Below are positions 11,458 through 24,287 of a stretch of DNA of 64,000 bases, in pieces (the stretch's first letter is position 1; each line of letters begins with the position of its first letter). The stretch spans positions 6,566,635-6,630,634 of the forward strand of contig NC_080062.1 of the NCBI RefSeq assembly GCF_026212465.1. The letters are read 5' to 3'. The notes under the pieces were generated by a model. It was not told where the DNA came from. It worked only from the letters and a program-made list of their open reading frames with translations, and did no database searches. The DNA is from Amaranthus tricolor. Its lineage: Eukaryota; Streptophyta; Magnoliopsida; Caryophyllales; Amaranthaceae. Both the position numbers and the translations under genes were made by a program.

Positions 11458-12775
11458 GTCGTGACAATTCGTTACATCATCATCTTATGGGCCTATTTGT
11501 GTGGACACACCAATGAGGCACCTGTGGGCTCTGACCCACAAACTCACAAGTAATAAGTGTTGACTTGCATACAATACATGATGAGATTCACTTTTCCAAA
11601 ATCATATGGTATTAGGAGGATTACTCAATCCAATATTTTAACGATGGGGATTTTCCTCACATTTAAAGTATTTCCAACATCATTTATGAAGTCGAATCGT
11701 TGTTACTTCTAACTCAAAATTGAACCAATTAGCGAGCAACCTTAATATACCAAAGTTCAATTGCTATAATTTCATCCCTTCACTTACAACCTAACTTTAA
11801 AATCTATAATTGTGAAGCCTAAACATGATGTCAATTCGGATATCCGTTATCTGAACATATCTAATATTCGATATCTAACCTAATCCTTCTCGAATATCGA
11901 AATTCGATATTTAATGTCAATAAGGATATGTTGAAAAGTTCTAATTAGATATCCAAAATATCTGATATTCGATATTTGATCATCAAAATATTTAAAAATC
12001 GTTATTACCTCCAAAAGCCGAGTCTTGGACTTGATGTTTATATTTTGCCTATTTCTTTATTAATCTTATTCAGATACCAATTTAACCAATCACATGGATT
12101 AAAATCATCCTAAAAATCATTAAAATAGCTTATATGCCCAAAATGTGTTGTAATACAAAAAAAAAATACAGCTAAATTAGCTAAGAAATCACTACTAGTT
12201 TTCACAAAAAATATAAAAATATAAAAATAATCCAAATAAAAGTAAATAATTACACTTATCACAATGTCAATTGCTAAGGTCAAAGAAGATGATTGGCAAA
12301 CTGAATCATCCTTTTAAAATATCATTACAATGATGGATTTTTAAATAAATAATTATTAAACAAGGTAGTTTATTTCTAAAAATAAATTTTTATGCAAATT
12401 AATTTTGTGAATATAATTAGATTGAAATTGAACTATTAGTAAATAGTAACTTAGAGGAATAATCAAATATTGATAAAAAAGAATACAAATTATTATATGA
12501 GACGATTTAACTATAAATCATACATTATATTAATTAATAGTTCAATTAATACTTCTCGTTTCATAATACTTGCGATATTTTCCTTTTTTATCTAGTATTT
12601 ATTAATACTTGCTAACATAACTATGTAGTTTGCCATAAAATAACTTACAAATTATTAAATTTACCCCAACTTTATTCTACCCTTTATTTCATTTACTTGT
12701 ATGCATTTGTCATTATTAAGAGAAAACAACGATATTTTGCTATCAACCAATCTTTTTCTTACGTGTCAAGCCAAA

Positions 12776-12855
12776 ATGGTTGAGTATTATAAAATAGAAA
12801 TAGTTGTATTTTACGATGGTTGAGTATTATAAAACAAAAATAGTTGTATTTTATG
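12776..12855. repeat. 40-bp tandem duplication
   Basis: Two adjacent 40-bp units starting ATGGTTGAGTATTATAAAA at 12776 and 12816, nearly identical (AATAGAAATAG versus ACAAAAATAG inside). Intergenic. Confidence 0.9.
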
Positions 12856-12999
12856 AGAATGTGAGTTTTTTGTTTTAAAGTCATCCGCTGCTGAACTAAA
12901 TAAAAAATGAAAAAAAAAAAAGTGGGAAAGTTTGTTTGTCCATAGAATGTTGCCGGCAAGAGGAGTAGATATTACGTGGGAAACAAGTATTGGTTTGCA

Positions 13000-13228
13000 A
13001 AGCCTTCAATTTCCAAGACTACGGCCCACACACCCAGCAACGCGTACGTGGGCCGTTAGCTTCTTCCAGCTGGCCTTTTTTTAATCACCAATAAAAAGTC
13101 AAGTCCCCCTCTCACATTATACACTGTCTTCCTTCACTCCCTCTTCTTTCTCTTGCCCACGCGCTTTTCTTCCGGCCAATTTTGAGTGCTTGTCACGCTC
13201 TTTCCGATCTTTGGAGGGGTATGTCACC
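13000..13228 (+). other. promoter-like, GC-richer unique block
   Basis: Less AT-rich than its surroundings, with ACGCGTACGTGGGCCG (about 13040), CACGCGC and a long CT-rich stretch (about 13105-13170: CTTCCTTCACTCCCTC, TTCTTTCTC) like a plant 5' leader. No open frame continues: the degenerate MITE starting at 13229 interrupts it and no exon is recognisable beyond. It may be an orphan promoter or first-exon relic. Confidence 0.3.
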
Positions 13229-13560
13229 GGTGTTCAATGTGTTGGGCTCTCATTTAAGCCCTTATTCAGGCCCTTTTTTAGAAGGGTCGGGCTGAAAAGA
13301 ACTTTATTATAATTAAAATGAAGCAGCTTATAAAAGAGCTCAATAAGGGTCAAAAACGGGTCTTTGTAAATAGCATAATTAATGTATAATTTAATATTAT
13401 AAATGATATTGTCAATAGGGATTATTAATATTTTTTCAATTTAATTATTATAAATGCTAATTTAATTGTTATAATTTGTTAAATGAAAATTAAAATAATT
13501 TTTAGTAATAAAAATGGGTCGGGTCAGCTCGACGCTTATAGAGGCCATTAAACACCTCTA
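13229..13560. mobile_element. degenerate second copy of the 11-kb hAT MITE
   Basis: Shares long stretches with 11007-11457, for example TAGAAGGG, ATTAATGTATAATTTAA, GGATTATTAATATTTTTTC and AAAATGGGTCGGGT, ending ATTAAACACCTCTA. GTCACC stands immediately outside both ends (13223-13228 and 13561-13566), a likely remnant of the target duplication. The left tip has lost a few bases and the interior about 100 bp. Confidence 0.8.
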
Positions 13561-13566
13561 GTCACC

Positions 13567-16385
13567 TACCCCAAACCCTTATATGAACTAAGGTTCATGT
13601 AATCAAATAACATATGAGGATTATGACTATACTATCCATCTTCATGCTATTTAATGTATTATTTTAGCATTAAATATATTTAAATAAGTATAATAAAAAA
13701 TTAATATAATAAAAATTAAATAACATAATATTTGACTTTTTTTCCTTACGCATTTGAAAATTTTCGTAAATGTATATATGATTTTTGATTTTGATTTTGA
13801 ATGAAATAGCACATGTGATTACTACTCTTACATTTTAGATGTTACTTCATGTTGTCAATTTCAACTAGCTATCAATTCTATAGTTCATTGGTTATGTCAC
13901 CAAAGTGTGAGATACAACTAGTGACGATTAATGTTTGATCCAAAATAACCTTAATTTCTTACATGATGGAGAAAAAGGATAAGTCATACACTAGTACTCC
14001 TAATAGTCATTAATTATATAGACAATAAATTATGAATATAGAAATGATAATCACTTTTTTTCTAAATCAAACAAAAAGTATCGAATTTTATCTTAATTGG
14101 AGTAAGTATTGAATTTAAATGCGTTCATTTAGGTTATTGAGTCAGTCTCAGATCAAATGTTTCGGATTGGTTCAAAGTCGGATTTTTGTGTCCAACGTGC
14201 ATTTTACATAATAATATAAATATCTTTTTAAAATCGGGTCAAATTGAGTTCATTTACAAAATCAGATAAATATTTAATCATCAAATTTGTTTTAAGCAAG
14301 TTTTTCGACTAAACCCTTTCATTTTAGCTTTTACCCCATAGTCTAAAAAAAGTTGATTAAAAAATAATTGAGCTTTATGATATGGTGATGAGGTCCAGTA
14401 CAATCCACCGGCAATACCACTTTCTTGCACACATCTTATCACATTAGAAAAGAGCCTTTCTTTACTAAATTTGACACCACCCTAGCTAACGAGTCTTTAA
14501 ATTTCAATCACATACCATTATCTTAGGACCCACTCCTTACATATTTGCATAGGCCATATTTAGACATTAAATTTCGTCTTACACTTTTTAATACGTAATA
14601 AAAAGGTTTTAACATTACCCTTTATTCAACAATCTTATAAAAATCTAATATTTTCAAAATTATAGGTTGAATATCCGACTTGTTTTTCCATATAATTGGG
14701 TTATGAACTACTTTACTTCTCATCCAGATACATGACGTTTTATAATATTTTTCATTTTATATAAACCTATTCAGTTAAAGGATATTAGTCTTATCGGATT
14801 GACTCACGAGTTAACTTACTTATCAAGTAACCAAGACCTTGATCACCCACATTTCTAAATACCCAAATTTAATATGTAGATCAATCATGAAACATCTCTA
14901 AATTACTCATAATTCTGAAGACTCTAAATTATATACCAGTATCAAGAACAAGGGTATTAGGTTATGAACATCATACGTGCATGGTGCATAATGCATGACA
15001 ACCATTATTAATAATTGTGGTATGACACCATGGAGAGAAAGATCATCTAAATTATCATAATTAAACTTTTCCTTAATGTAACTTTTTCTATTGACATACA
15101 GGGAGGATTCAATGTCAGTCAATGATATCAATTGATATTCAACTTATGTATCAAATTAAATATCTAAAGATACTAATATGTATACTGATTAATTAAGTTG
15201 GTAAAAATTTAGTCACGTAAATACATTGACATCAAATAATTTTGTTTTAAATCCGTCGGTTTACATAGAATAATAAATATCGTTTTCATTGGTTAGAAAC
15301 TTTCACTATTCCATTGTGTTTGATTTATATGCATGGGCCATGCATTATTGTTATTTCAAAATAATAATAATCACAATCTGCCAAATTATAGCTATGAAAG
15401 GTGAAACTCAAATGGTTCCCAGTATCTATCATTTTTGTTACTGTAATAGGAAAATTGTTATGCGCTTCATTGATCCATTATAATCATACATGCACGCACT
15501 CTTCTAGTTTGGACGCATATGCTTGTCTATCTAGGAAATTGTATTTTTTTTTTAAGATAGTACATGATAGTTCGATGAAAGAATAAGACTATGGGAGGAT
15601 AGGTATCGAAAATCAAACTCAGATTGTGTCTGAAAAAAATAATACATTTTTAATTAAGATAAAATTTCATTTTCTAGGAAATTGTATATGAGAATGTACT
15701 AATTTAGAAGTATTGGTTTAAATTAATCAATTAATTAAAGTTGAATTAAACTAAACAGATAATAAGAATTATGATGATAAATAAGATTGAGCACCAAAAA
15801 TAACTTGGGAAGAACTAAATCTAAATGTTTACATATTGAGACTTATTTCCAACAATACTATAAAAAGATAAATAATGAAAAAATAAATTATTACAAATGA
15901 AACTTGTTTTTTTTTTTTAAAAAAAAAGAAAGAAAGAAAGAAAAGTTCTCAACCACTAGACTAATCTATTATTCTCAAATCTCAACCTAGGAAAAGTCTT
16001 TTGCCTTGTTATTGTTGTTACATTGAATCATTATCTCAAAACTACAATGACTTAATAAATTTTTTTTTTATCAAATAATTTAGTTTTTTTAGTTCATTGA
16101 AGATCATTAATTGATCAAAACATTTGTTCAAACAACAAAGAGACATGAGAATGACTATACTAGGATGAAATAAAAATAAGATTTGGTATGATGTCTCCCT
16201 TAAGACAATGACTATACCCTATTTATTATAGTCCCAAACAATCCATTTGGCTAGCAAGAATGTAAAGACAAGTGGGAACACAATAGTATGTGACTCATTG
16301 AAAGAAAATTCATTCAACTAATTCCTAGCTACCAAATCCCATTTCCAATACACCCTTGTTACACAAGACTCTATCTTTTAATCAC
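13567..16385. other. intergenic, no gene seen
   Basis: AT-rich sequence without a recognisable protein or RNA gene. Short frames near 14.9-15.6 kb have no domain, no codon-like composition and no splice-compatible neighbours. A poly-T/poly-A boundary with (GAAA)n lies at about 15908-15942. Confidence 0.5.
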
Positions 16386-16389
16386 AAAT

Positions 16390-16558
16390 TCTTAAATGAG
16401 ACCGTCGTCTCATGGTAAAACCATCTCTATCTAGCCGGCTCATGTATATATTCAGTGTCTTTACATGATTACTCGGAATATAATTTTAAAGTGATCAATT
16501 ACAGAAATAAGATAATTATATGCCTCCATTTTATGGTAAGACGGTCTCATACAAGATT
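16390..16558 (+). repeat. dispersed GAGACCGTCTC-family repeat, copy B
   Basis: Left end CTTAAATGAGACCGTCGTCT and right end GGTAAGACGGTCTCATACAAG are near-inverted copies. The interior includes AAAGTGATCAATTACAGAAA, as in copies A and D. About 170 bp, non-coding. Confidence 0.65.
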
Positions 16559-16775
16559 AGCTGGTATTTAATTCATTACTCATACTAGTCAAACTTATGG
16601 CGCGTGACTAGCGCGTGACATACAAAATGTGCTAAATTTTCTCCTCATTTTAATACATCCTCCATTCAAGCCTACCGTCCTATGACTTTTATCAATATAA
16701 GTTGACAATTTCAAGCTCAAAAAAACCCCACTTTTTCCCTTCACCAAACCGCACCACCTTATAATCATTCCTTCG

Positions 16776-16782
16776 TATAAAA
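16776..16782 (+). promoter_or_regulatory. TATA box of the IDA-like gene
   Basis: TATAAAA in CGTATAAAACC, 109-115 bp before the ATG at 16891, with a CT-rich leader between (CCTCTCTCTCATC at about 16808). Confidence 0.65.
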
Positions 16783-16890
16783 CCTTACTTAACCCTTCAT
16801 TATTTCACCTCTCTCTCATCACATACAAATTTCAAAACCCTTTTTTCTTTAGTCCAATAACCTCTAAAGGCGGTCTTCGATCTCGAAAAC

Positions 16891-17160
16891 ATGACAAAAT
16901 TATGCAAGAAAGAGATATTGAAATGGGTTGTATTGATCATGTTTACACTCTTGATCATGTCAAGCTCATGTTGTGCGAGACATTTGCGTAATTGTAGACG
17001 GCACGGCCGGGTTTCGAAACAAAACAACTTTAAGGCAACCGGAAGGGCGGCATCGTCGCCAGTCAAGAATGGTTCATCTTTGTTTTTTAGTATGCTTCCT
17101 AAAGGTTCGCCGAATCGGCCGTCGTCGCCTAGCACGGGGACTAATAAGATCAATAATTAG
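16891..17160 (+). CDS. IDA-like secreted signalling peptide precursor
   Basis: A single-exon gene for 89 residues with the layout of the INFLORESCENCE DEFICIENT IN ABSCISSION (IDA/IDL) family. There is an N-terminal signal peptide (hydrophobic core about residues 10-27), a basic variable linker, and a C-terminal EPIP-like motif FSMLPKGSPNRPSSPSTGTN (residues about 66-85). It aligns with the family pattern F/GxLPKGxPxPPSAPSxxxN: LPKG, two prolines, PS and the final Asn are kept. The canonical Lys-Arg-His before Asn is Thr-Gly-Thr here, and four residues (KINN) follow. Known IDA peptides are processed, hydroxylated and sensed by HAESA-type receptor kinases to promote cell separation or defence; that role is inferred by family. 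The ATG is the first in frame, downstream of a good TATA box. A broken copy of the 3' end lies at 18.2 kb. Confidence 0.82.
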   Translation: MTKLCKKEILKWVVLIMFTLLIMSSSCCARHLRNCRRHGRVSKQNNFKATGRAASSPVKNGSSLFFSMLPKGSPNRPSSPSTGTNKINN

Positions 17161-17164
17161 CTGA

Positions 17165-17980
17165 AAACGAGGAGAATTTTATAGTCGTGAGAAGAGATAT
17201 TGGTGGAGTTGTATTGACAGTGTTTTGGTCAAACTGTCATGTAAATATGCAATGGAGAAAATTGTAAGAAAATTTATTTATTTATTTTTTGGGTTGATGA
17301 TTTTGATTGGTGAATAAGTTCATTCACCCTTTATATACAAGTATCATGAGCTTTTTTTTTTTTTTTTTTTAATGAAATGTAGCAAACTGATTCAAAGAAA
17401 AGATACAAACATGATTATAATATTATTGGTAAAGTTTGGTTGATTTTGTGTTTGATTATTGTAGGAATATTATATACCAAAGTTTTTTACTTTTGTTTTT
17501 TTAATGTGATAAGAGTTTGATTTTCATCAGAATTGATTTTCTCTCGCTTTTTATCCGTAAGGAATTATTCTTGATCTAGATTAATTTCAGAAAAAAATAA
17601 TTTTGATAACTATTATTTTTTAATTAGTGGGGAAATTTTTTATGCTTGATAATAAGCATAGCTGGAATAATGTAATTTGATTATGACAATTAATTCTAAA
17701 AAGGTAAGGTTTATTAAATAATTACAAGATTATAAATTAATATACAAGATTTTCTTTATCAAGTTTACCGTTTGACTATTTATTATGAGCTTTTTCATTT
17801 AAATGTGGCAAATTCTAATATAAAGGGAGTAATAATTGTGCTACTAATATATAAGTATATAATATATCTCAATTAATATTCAAATTATAATTTCAACTTT
17901 TCCTTTTTTCTCAACTCCACACAAAGCAAACTCAAAAAAAAGATAATGTGAATATTTCAATGTATTACGAGGATTTTTAA
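17165..17980. other. 3' flank of the IDA-like gene, no further gene
   Basis: Transcribed-looking 3' sequence to about 17280, whose motifs (AGCTGAAAACGAG; GGTCAAACTGTCATG) recur in the pseudogene at 18.3 kb. Then AT-rich unique sequence including a T-run at 17353-17370. Confidence 0.5.
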
Positions 17981-17982
17981 TA

Positions 17983-17995
17983 TGGTATCAGAGCC
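17983..17995 (+). other. orphan retrotransposon primer-binding-site motif
   Basis: TGGTATCAGAGCC is the motif complementary to the 3' end of plant initiator tRNA-Met, used as the primer-binding site by many plant LTR retrotransposons. It is preceded by about 100 bp that could be an LTR end. No gag-pol follows, so it may be a fragment or chance. Confidence 0.45.
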
Positions 17996-18220
17996 AACAT
18001 CACAGAATTATCTCAAATTTGATAAACATTCACCCCTTATTTTAAGTGGAATTTTTAGCACAATGTATAAGGAGAGTTAGAGAAGGCAAAGGCTTTCTTG
18101 TGATTGAGGGATATGATTAAATGAATACATAACACTTTTTGGGTTTTAAAATTTAATTATTATCAATTTAAATTTTAGTTGTATTGGTTTCTTGACATTA
18201 TAAAGTTTGGTCAATGAAGA

Positions 18221-18425
18221 AGGAAACCGGGCCATCGTCGTTGATCTTCAGTGTGCTTCCCAAATCCTAAAGGATATAACGACGCCTTCTGGTTCTAGCA
18301 AAGGAATTAGTTAACAAGATTATATATTATGATTAATTAGCTAAAAACGAGTTTAATTATAATTCGTTTGACTTTGACCCTTTTTTGGTTAAACTATCAT
18401 ATACTTGACTTCCCAAAGTTGTTGA
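18221..18425 (+). pseudogene. 3' remnant of a duplicated IDA-like gene
   Basis: This block aligns by eye with the 3' half of the intact gene at 16891-17160 and its 3' untranslated region. GGCCATCGTCG, then TTCAGTGTGCTTCCCAAA (parallel to TTTAGTATGCTTCCTAAA), then the 3' motifs ATTAGCTAAAAACGAG and TTTTGGTTAAACTATCAT occur in the same order and strand. The coding part is broken: a 7-base insertion-like duplication (TCCTAAA) after CCCAAA shifts the frame and creates a stop, and a second shift would be needed to read the tail. No signal-peptide half is found upstream. It is a decayed tandem duplicate, probably not functional. Confidence 0.75.
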
Positions 18426-18664
18426 TTGTAATTTGTTATTATTTGTTTAAGGTTATAGAAGTATATTTGTTCATGATTAAGATTGGTCCATAAAGTTATT
18501 TATTTGGCTTAATATATTAGCTGAATTAGTCAATTAATGAGATTTACTTGTTGTTAATTAATTTATTTATTTTTCAATTTATGGATAGACTAGAGAATCA
18601 TTACAGGTAATATGAGAAATTAATTATCCTTTATATAGATAGTGACTGGTGAAGACTAAATATC

Positions 18665-18732
18665 TGTCATAAGGGACAAAGCGAATGCCCACAACCACTG
18701 TCACGAGGGTCAAAGCAAAAGCCCACAACCAC
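18665..18732. repeat. 34-bp tandem duplication
   Basis: Two adjacent 34-bp units sharing TGTCA..AGGG.CAAAGC and GCCCACAACCAC (18665-18698 and 18699-18732), with several substitutions. Confidence 0.9.
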
Positions 18733-18739
18733 TATCTAA

Positions 18740-21700
18740 CCCATATGTTCTAAACTATATATTTTTTAATAGTTCTAAATTTTTAATTGAAAATCTAAAG
18801 TTAGTATTTAATTTTTTATTTTTTTATGGTAGAATTGATTGTCATTATAATTTGTGTGTTTTTTCATTAAAAAAAAAATTGGATTTTTCATTAAGATATA
18901 CTTAAAGGAGAATTTTAGAAGTTGTAGTCTTAGTATTTTTTTTTTTTGCTTGAAGTGATTGTTTTTATGACTTGTACGTTTAAGTAGTTAGGTTATGATT
19001 ATAACATGTATAATACTGAGATGTAAATTACTAGTACATATATTCTCGATATTATACAAGATCCTAAACTTGTGCATATATGTGGCAAATACTAATAGTC
19101 CCCATAGACCTCTATACTATTTCTTTTAGGACTTTATATACGGATTAGTATAATTTTAAATACATAATTATGTTTCGTTAAGTGTAATTATAAGCAATCC
19201 AAGTACAGTTAAGTTACTATCGGTAACACATACCATCACTTAAATTAGCATTAAAGAGAAAATAGATTATTTTTAAGGAAAAATAGATATATAAAAAGAT
19301 ATATCAAATTATGTAAATGAAATTAAAAAAGAGTCAAAACATATGAACGAAATTAAAACAAAATGATGTGTCCATACAAATAAGAAAATGATGAAAGTGA
19401 ATTGCGAAAACAACAATGCTAGAACCAGTTCCAAAATATTGGAAACAGCTACAAAAACCAATATGTCATTACTAACAATTGTCCACGTAGATTTTTCTTC
19501 TCCGTTTAATCTAATTTTCAATTATCTGAATCTGAAAATCTAAATCCTTTACATCCTTTCTACTCCTGTCCTCCAGATCAATTATTTCGATTTTCCTCAC
19601 CTTTTTTATAAGTCCCCCGAATTCCAATTCTTTTTGTAAGTAGTGTAAATCAAATACTTAATACAATGATAAAAGGAAAAATCTTCGACTATTATACTAA
19701 CTCATGATTTGTTTTTTCTTCTACATTTTAAATGCTCGTGTGCAAAATTTTTTTTATAGAAAAAGCCAAGGGAGAAAAGGTTGAAGAATATGCAAGTCAC
19801 AAGAATATGAAATTTCTCCTAACAAATGAGGAAAAATACATTAAGAAGAGGTTAACGTCCCGTGGAAAGTAGTAATAATCAGCACAATTTGCTGGCAGAT
19901 CTATGTTGGGGTTTGTACACCAATCCATACTTAAGCATCTATCAAGCTCAATTATTATATATATTTATATTTTATAAGAATATATCAAAAATTTAATATT
20001 CATAGATAGTATTTCATAAGATTACTTTGTGTCCATAAGTCAACTAAAAACTTAAAATTAATGATTTTATGATGTATTGTATAACACACTTTCTCATATG
20101 AAATCAGCCATTTGGGTTAAAAGTGTGGATGCAGCATATTCCCGCTTACACTTGACTTTAAATATTCATTTGAAAGAGAAGTGTATGAGATTCGAATACG
20201 TAAAATCTGATCATATTAACTTTTAATACTATGTTAAGACCAAATCAAATAAAAAGTTAAGCTGAAAAAATCACATGTGTATTAATTTTTTTAAAAAAAT
20301 GGCTCATGTGTAAATTGTTATTAGTTTTGATCCATTGACTTGTCTTTAATACCGCAAAGAATGTCTCTTAATTCTCATGTAGTAAACTCCGGTCTTCATC
20401 GTCTATACTATAATGTATAGCGTAATCAATTTTATATGAACTAACACAAGTCTTATAAAAATTGATTGATTCCAATTTAAATTTAATAATTAATTACTAA
20501 AATATAAGTTTCTTAATTTTTACAGTAATTTTTTAAAAATTGGGTTTTGGATTACAATAAACTATATTAAAAATAATTCATTAAATTATATGTATTTCTT
20601 ATTTATGTAAAGTCGCAGATCAAAAAAACTTAAATTAGAAAAACCTAATCAATAACGATTATTTACAAATAACCACAAAATGACAAAATACATAATATTA
20701 AAATAAATAAAATAAGAAAAAGTTAAAATAAAAATCTCAAAAGCCCTCCTATAAAATGGAGACACATAAAAATAATTTACTACTTTCATAAATAATCGTT
20801 ATTTACCTATACTAACTCTACTTAAATTGGTCAATTGCGTTGGAGTCCCCGCTCGTTGTTGTATGATGCCCAAATCCCAATACTCCATCCTATTCTAATT
20901 AAATATTTTCTTTAACTTTGTATATTTGTCAATGTATTATTTTAATTATATTCTAAATATTTTTAATTGTATTTAATTAAAAAGTTATAAAAAATTAATA
21001 TCAATAAAATATATATTAAAATAAGTCAAATAAAATCTCAGTTAACTAGATTTTGAGAATAAATGAAAATTGTTAATAATGCAAAAAATAAATAGGTTGA
21101 CTAGCAATTAATGTGCTCATACAATCAAAAGTTTTTGAGGTGATTGTACACACTTGTACTCCAACTTGCATCTTGTACGTAATATACATTGTAACTAGAT
21201 TGCTCCTTTAAAAGGGAAAAGGAAAAGGGCCTTTGACAATTTGATACAACCAGTTGCCCGTTTGAAGATGTAACTCATATTTACTACTATTTGATTTAAC
21301 AAGTATATACTATTCTAGTATATCATCATTCATCGAATATAAAATAATCTTTTAAATTATTTTTTTGGTTATCTCATTGCTTATGATGGCATTGTACATG
21401 TTTTTATACGCTATAATCAATGAACAAAATACTCAAGGCAAATGCTATCTCAGTTAACTAAATCTTTCTCCTACAACAACGCTAGCTTTTTCTTACTCAA
21501 CCGGCATTACCCACGGCCCTCCTTACCTTACAAAGCCCTCAAGGCAACAGGCAACATCCATCACTACTTATCACACCTTGCTTCACATGAATAACCATGA
21601 CAACTTTCGTAATAATTAATTTTTACTCTGTTGTAAACATTACTAATGTTAAATTTCTGATTCCCATTGCGTGAGACAATGGTTCGAGTTAATGTCATTC

Positions 21701-22095
21701 ATAGATTGTCCTCTTTAAAGTTCAAGCACAAGTTCACAATGTTCTTGATCATATAATTCCTCTTATTGATGAAAAAGAAAAAAGCAAATGCCAAAGATGC
21801 TAAAGACATGGACTCCTTTCTATAAGATGTCGAAATGCATTATATTCCATTAGTGCCCAATACCATAGTCCAAACAGCAATCGCAAAGGCAAAGCTAGGG
21901 TTGCCAATTAGGCTACATCACCCCCTATCTTTCAAATGTTTCCTTTTATGATATAGTTGTGCAGAACTTTTATAAATTTTGGCCTCTCAAACAATTATAT
22001 TTTAGTCTTTTGGTCCACCCTCACCTTAAATTCTTCTTTTGTCAATCGAAGCCAAATCTTAAAATATTTTCAATGTTTTATATATTGTGCAAAAT
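18740..22095. other. intergenic, no gene seen
   Basis: AT-rich sequence. Short hydrophobic frames (for example minus strand 19309-19521) lack any recognised domain, promoter or conservation clue. No confident repeats beyond poly-A/T tracts. Confidence 0.5.
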
Positions 22096-22097
22096 TA

Positions 22098-23960
22098 TAC
22101 TACACTTTAGAGGTGGAGATCTAAACTTTGTTTGGAGAATTTGAGGGTAATAAAGGATCAAAATTCAAGAGGGTACGGAGTACAAAGTATGTCACCTTCA
22201 CTTAAGGCACTTGCCTATAATTTGGCCATACTTTTCGCTAATTCTTGGCTTGCTAATCTTGATGCACTCACCCTCAAACACCCTTCTTTATCGACGCCTT
22301 ATCTTTCGGTATTTCTTCACTTACTTTACTGTGGCAACTACCAAGCACTACTAGTGGATGCAAAATATTTACTAATTTGTTAAATATTTGTCTTTTTATT
22401 ATTTTTAGTATTTTTACAGAATTAAATAAGTGTAACTACGATATATATCATTGAGACTAACCGACTAACCGCTTTAGTATATAGTATATAGTATATAGAT
22501 TTCATTTAGGTTAGTACGTGTAATTTTTCACTTCAAATAAAAATTTGGTTATTACTAAAAATAAGATGGCCAATGTTGAGGTCATCTTTCATTTACTAAT
22601 GTCAAAATTAGTCTTTCATGTTGGTCGTGAGAATCAAAATCTTATTAAAAAGGTGAAAAGAAAACTTTTAACCTCTACGCTAATTTATAATTCTCAAACT
22701 TGCTTTTCTTTTTATAAAATATATAAAAAAAAATTAATTAGATCTAATAAAAAGGAAAAATAACTAGACTAATGAACGGCGTAGGACTGTCACAACTAGA
22801 GAACATACAAAGTTTAACAAGACTAAAAAAATAAGAGTTGTGAATACATTAGCTGATCACAAGAATTTCACAATTCAAAATTTAAAATTAGGATAAAACT
22901 TAGCGTAAAAATTATCTTAACTAAACTTTTTTCATTCGATAGTGGGCTAAAGAATCCTTACAGGAGAAATTAAATTAATTTTTAAGGAAGTAATAAATTT
23001 TGAATTCATGTAATAAAAATGAAAGAAAAAATCTTCAACATGAAAAAAAATTTATGCTATGTTTAGAAATGATTATTTCATTTGAAAATATAAATTTGAC
23101 ACAAATTTAGTGTTTGGAAAATAAAAAAGTTCAAATTTAGATTTGAGTCAAATCCACTATTATTATAAAAAGTGGCTAAAAATAAGGATTTAAAAATGAC
23201 TTCTCAAACTTTGTCATTCTCAAATTCTTTATTATGATTTCATAATTAAAATCTATAACATGAAATAAAATAGTTGTTCTCAAACACAACCTAATAAAAT
23301 ACAGTATATTATTATAATTTATAACATTTAAATTATTTAATTTTAAGAATAAGTATGGCGTGCCGGATCATTTACGTCATAACTCATAAGCAAGGCAAAA
23401 GGATTTAGGCCCCTCACTCTCGTGCTTGGTTTGGGCCACATTGGACACATGTTGGGTCACTACCATCTTTTTCATGGCTTTTTTTTTCATGGCATGTTTA
23501 GTGTGAAGTCAAAAAGCTTGTAGTAGTGTCAAAAATCATTTATTCATAAACTCAAAAGTCTCAAAAGAAAGTACTCTTGTATTGTAAAATATTGTTTTAA
23601 ACTTATACATTAAAATCTCAAGGAAAAATATTAAGATCAACTATTAAGAAAGATTGCTCTATAGTGAGATCAAACATATATTAAGCTGATTTATTTTTAA
23701 TTATAACTTATAATTTTAAACGAGTTTATTACTATCTTAAATGAATCAATTATAATTTTAAAGTGTTTAATTTTGATCACTTTTTAAAAGGCATTAATCT
23801 TAAAGATCAACTTAACCTTAAATTGATCATTTTAGTAATCTTGTATTGTAAAAAATTAAAACTAGACTGATTGTACTACTCTTGTTAGTCTTGCATGATA
23901 ATCTCATCGTAAGGGGACCTCTCACAGAACTTGATGAAAACAAACTAGAATGTTTTCAAA
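22098..23960 (+). repeat. paralogous non-coding block, copy 1
   Basis: Shares ordered stretches with 26706-28165. CTACACTTTAGAGGTGG then ATCTAAACTTT (22098-22130), CACTTGCCTATAATTTGGCC (about 22210), GTGCCGGATCATTTACG (about 23360), TTTGGGCCACATTGGAC (about 23428) and ACAAACTAGAATGTTTTC (about 23940) all have counterparts in the same order. The short frame at 22132-22383 lies across it but is not preserved in the other copy. Origin unknown. Confidence 0.7.
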
Positions 23961-24287
23961 AGGATGTTTTCTAACATTTGGCATTTTTTTTTATTCAAAA
24001 TAACATTTGCTTCTTTTCAAAATATAATTTCTAAAAAACTTATCTTTAAATATTAATAGAGTCTATATATTATATTTTGCTATATAAGTAGAAGTGTAAA
24101 ACTGTTAAAAAGGGGAACTTAAAATGAAATTAAAAAGAAAAAATAAATAAAATAAATAAATAAAAGAGAATTTTAAAAAGCAAATTAAGTAAAAAAAATT
24201 AAAAAAAAAAAAAAAAACCAAAAATTAAAAAGAAAAAACAAACAAAACACCTCTTTTCCTTCCCTTTCCAAATCATCCCTACTCCTA

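Noticed and set aside
16800..17153. 117-codon minus-strand frame opposite the IDA-like gene
   Set aside because: The plus-strand frame has the signal peptide, EPIP-like motif and promoter; the antisense frame has none of these.
22132..22383. 83-codon plus-strand frame
   Set aside because: It spans a duplicated non-coding block, and the paralogous copy at 26.7 kb does not preserve it.
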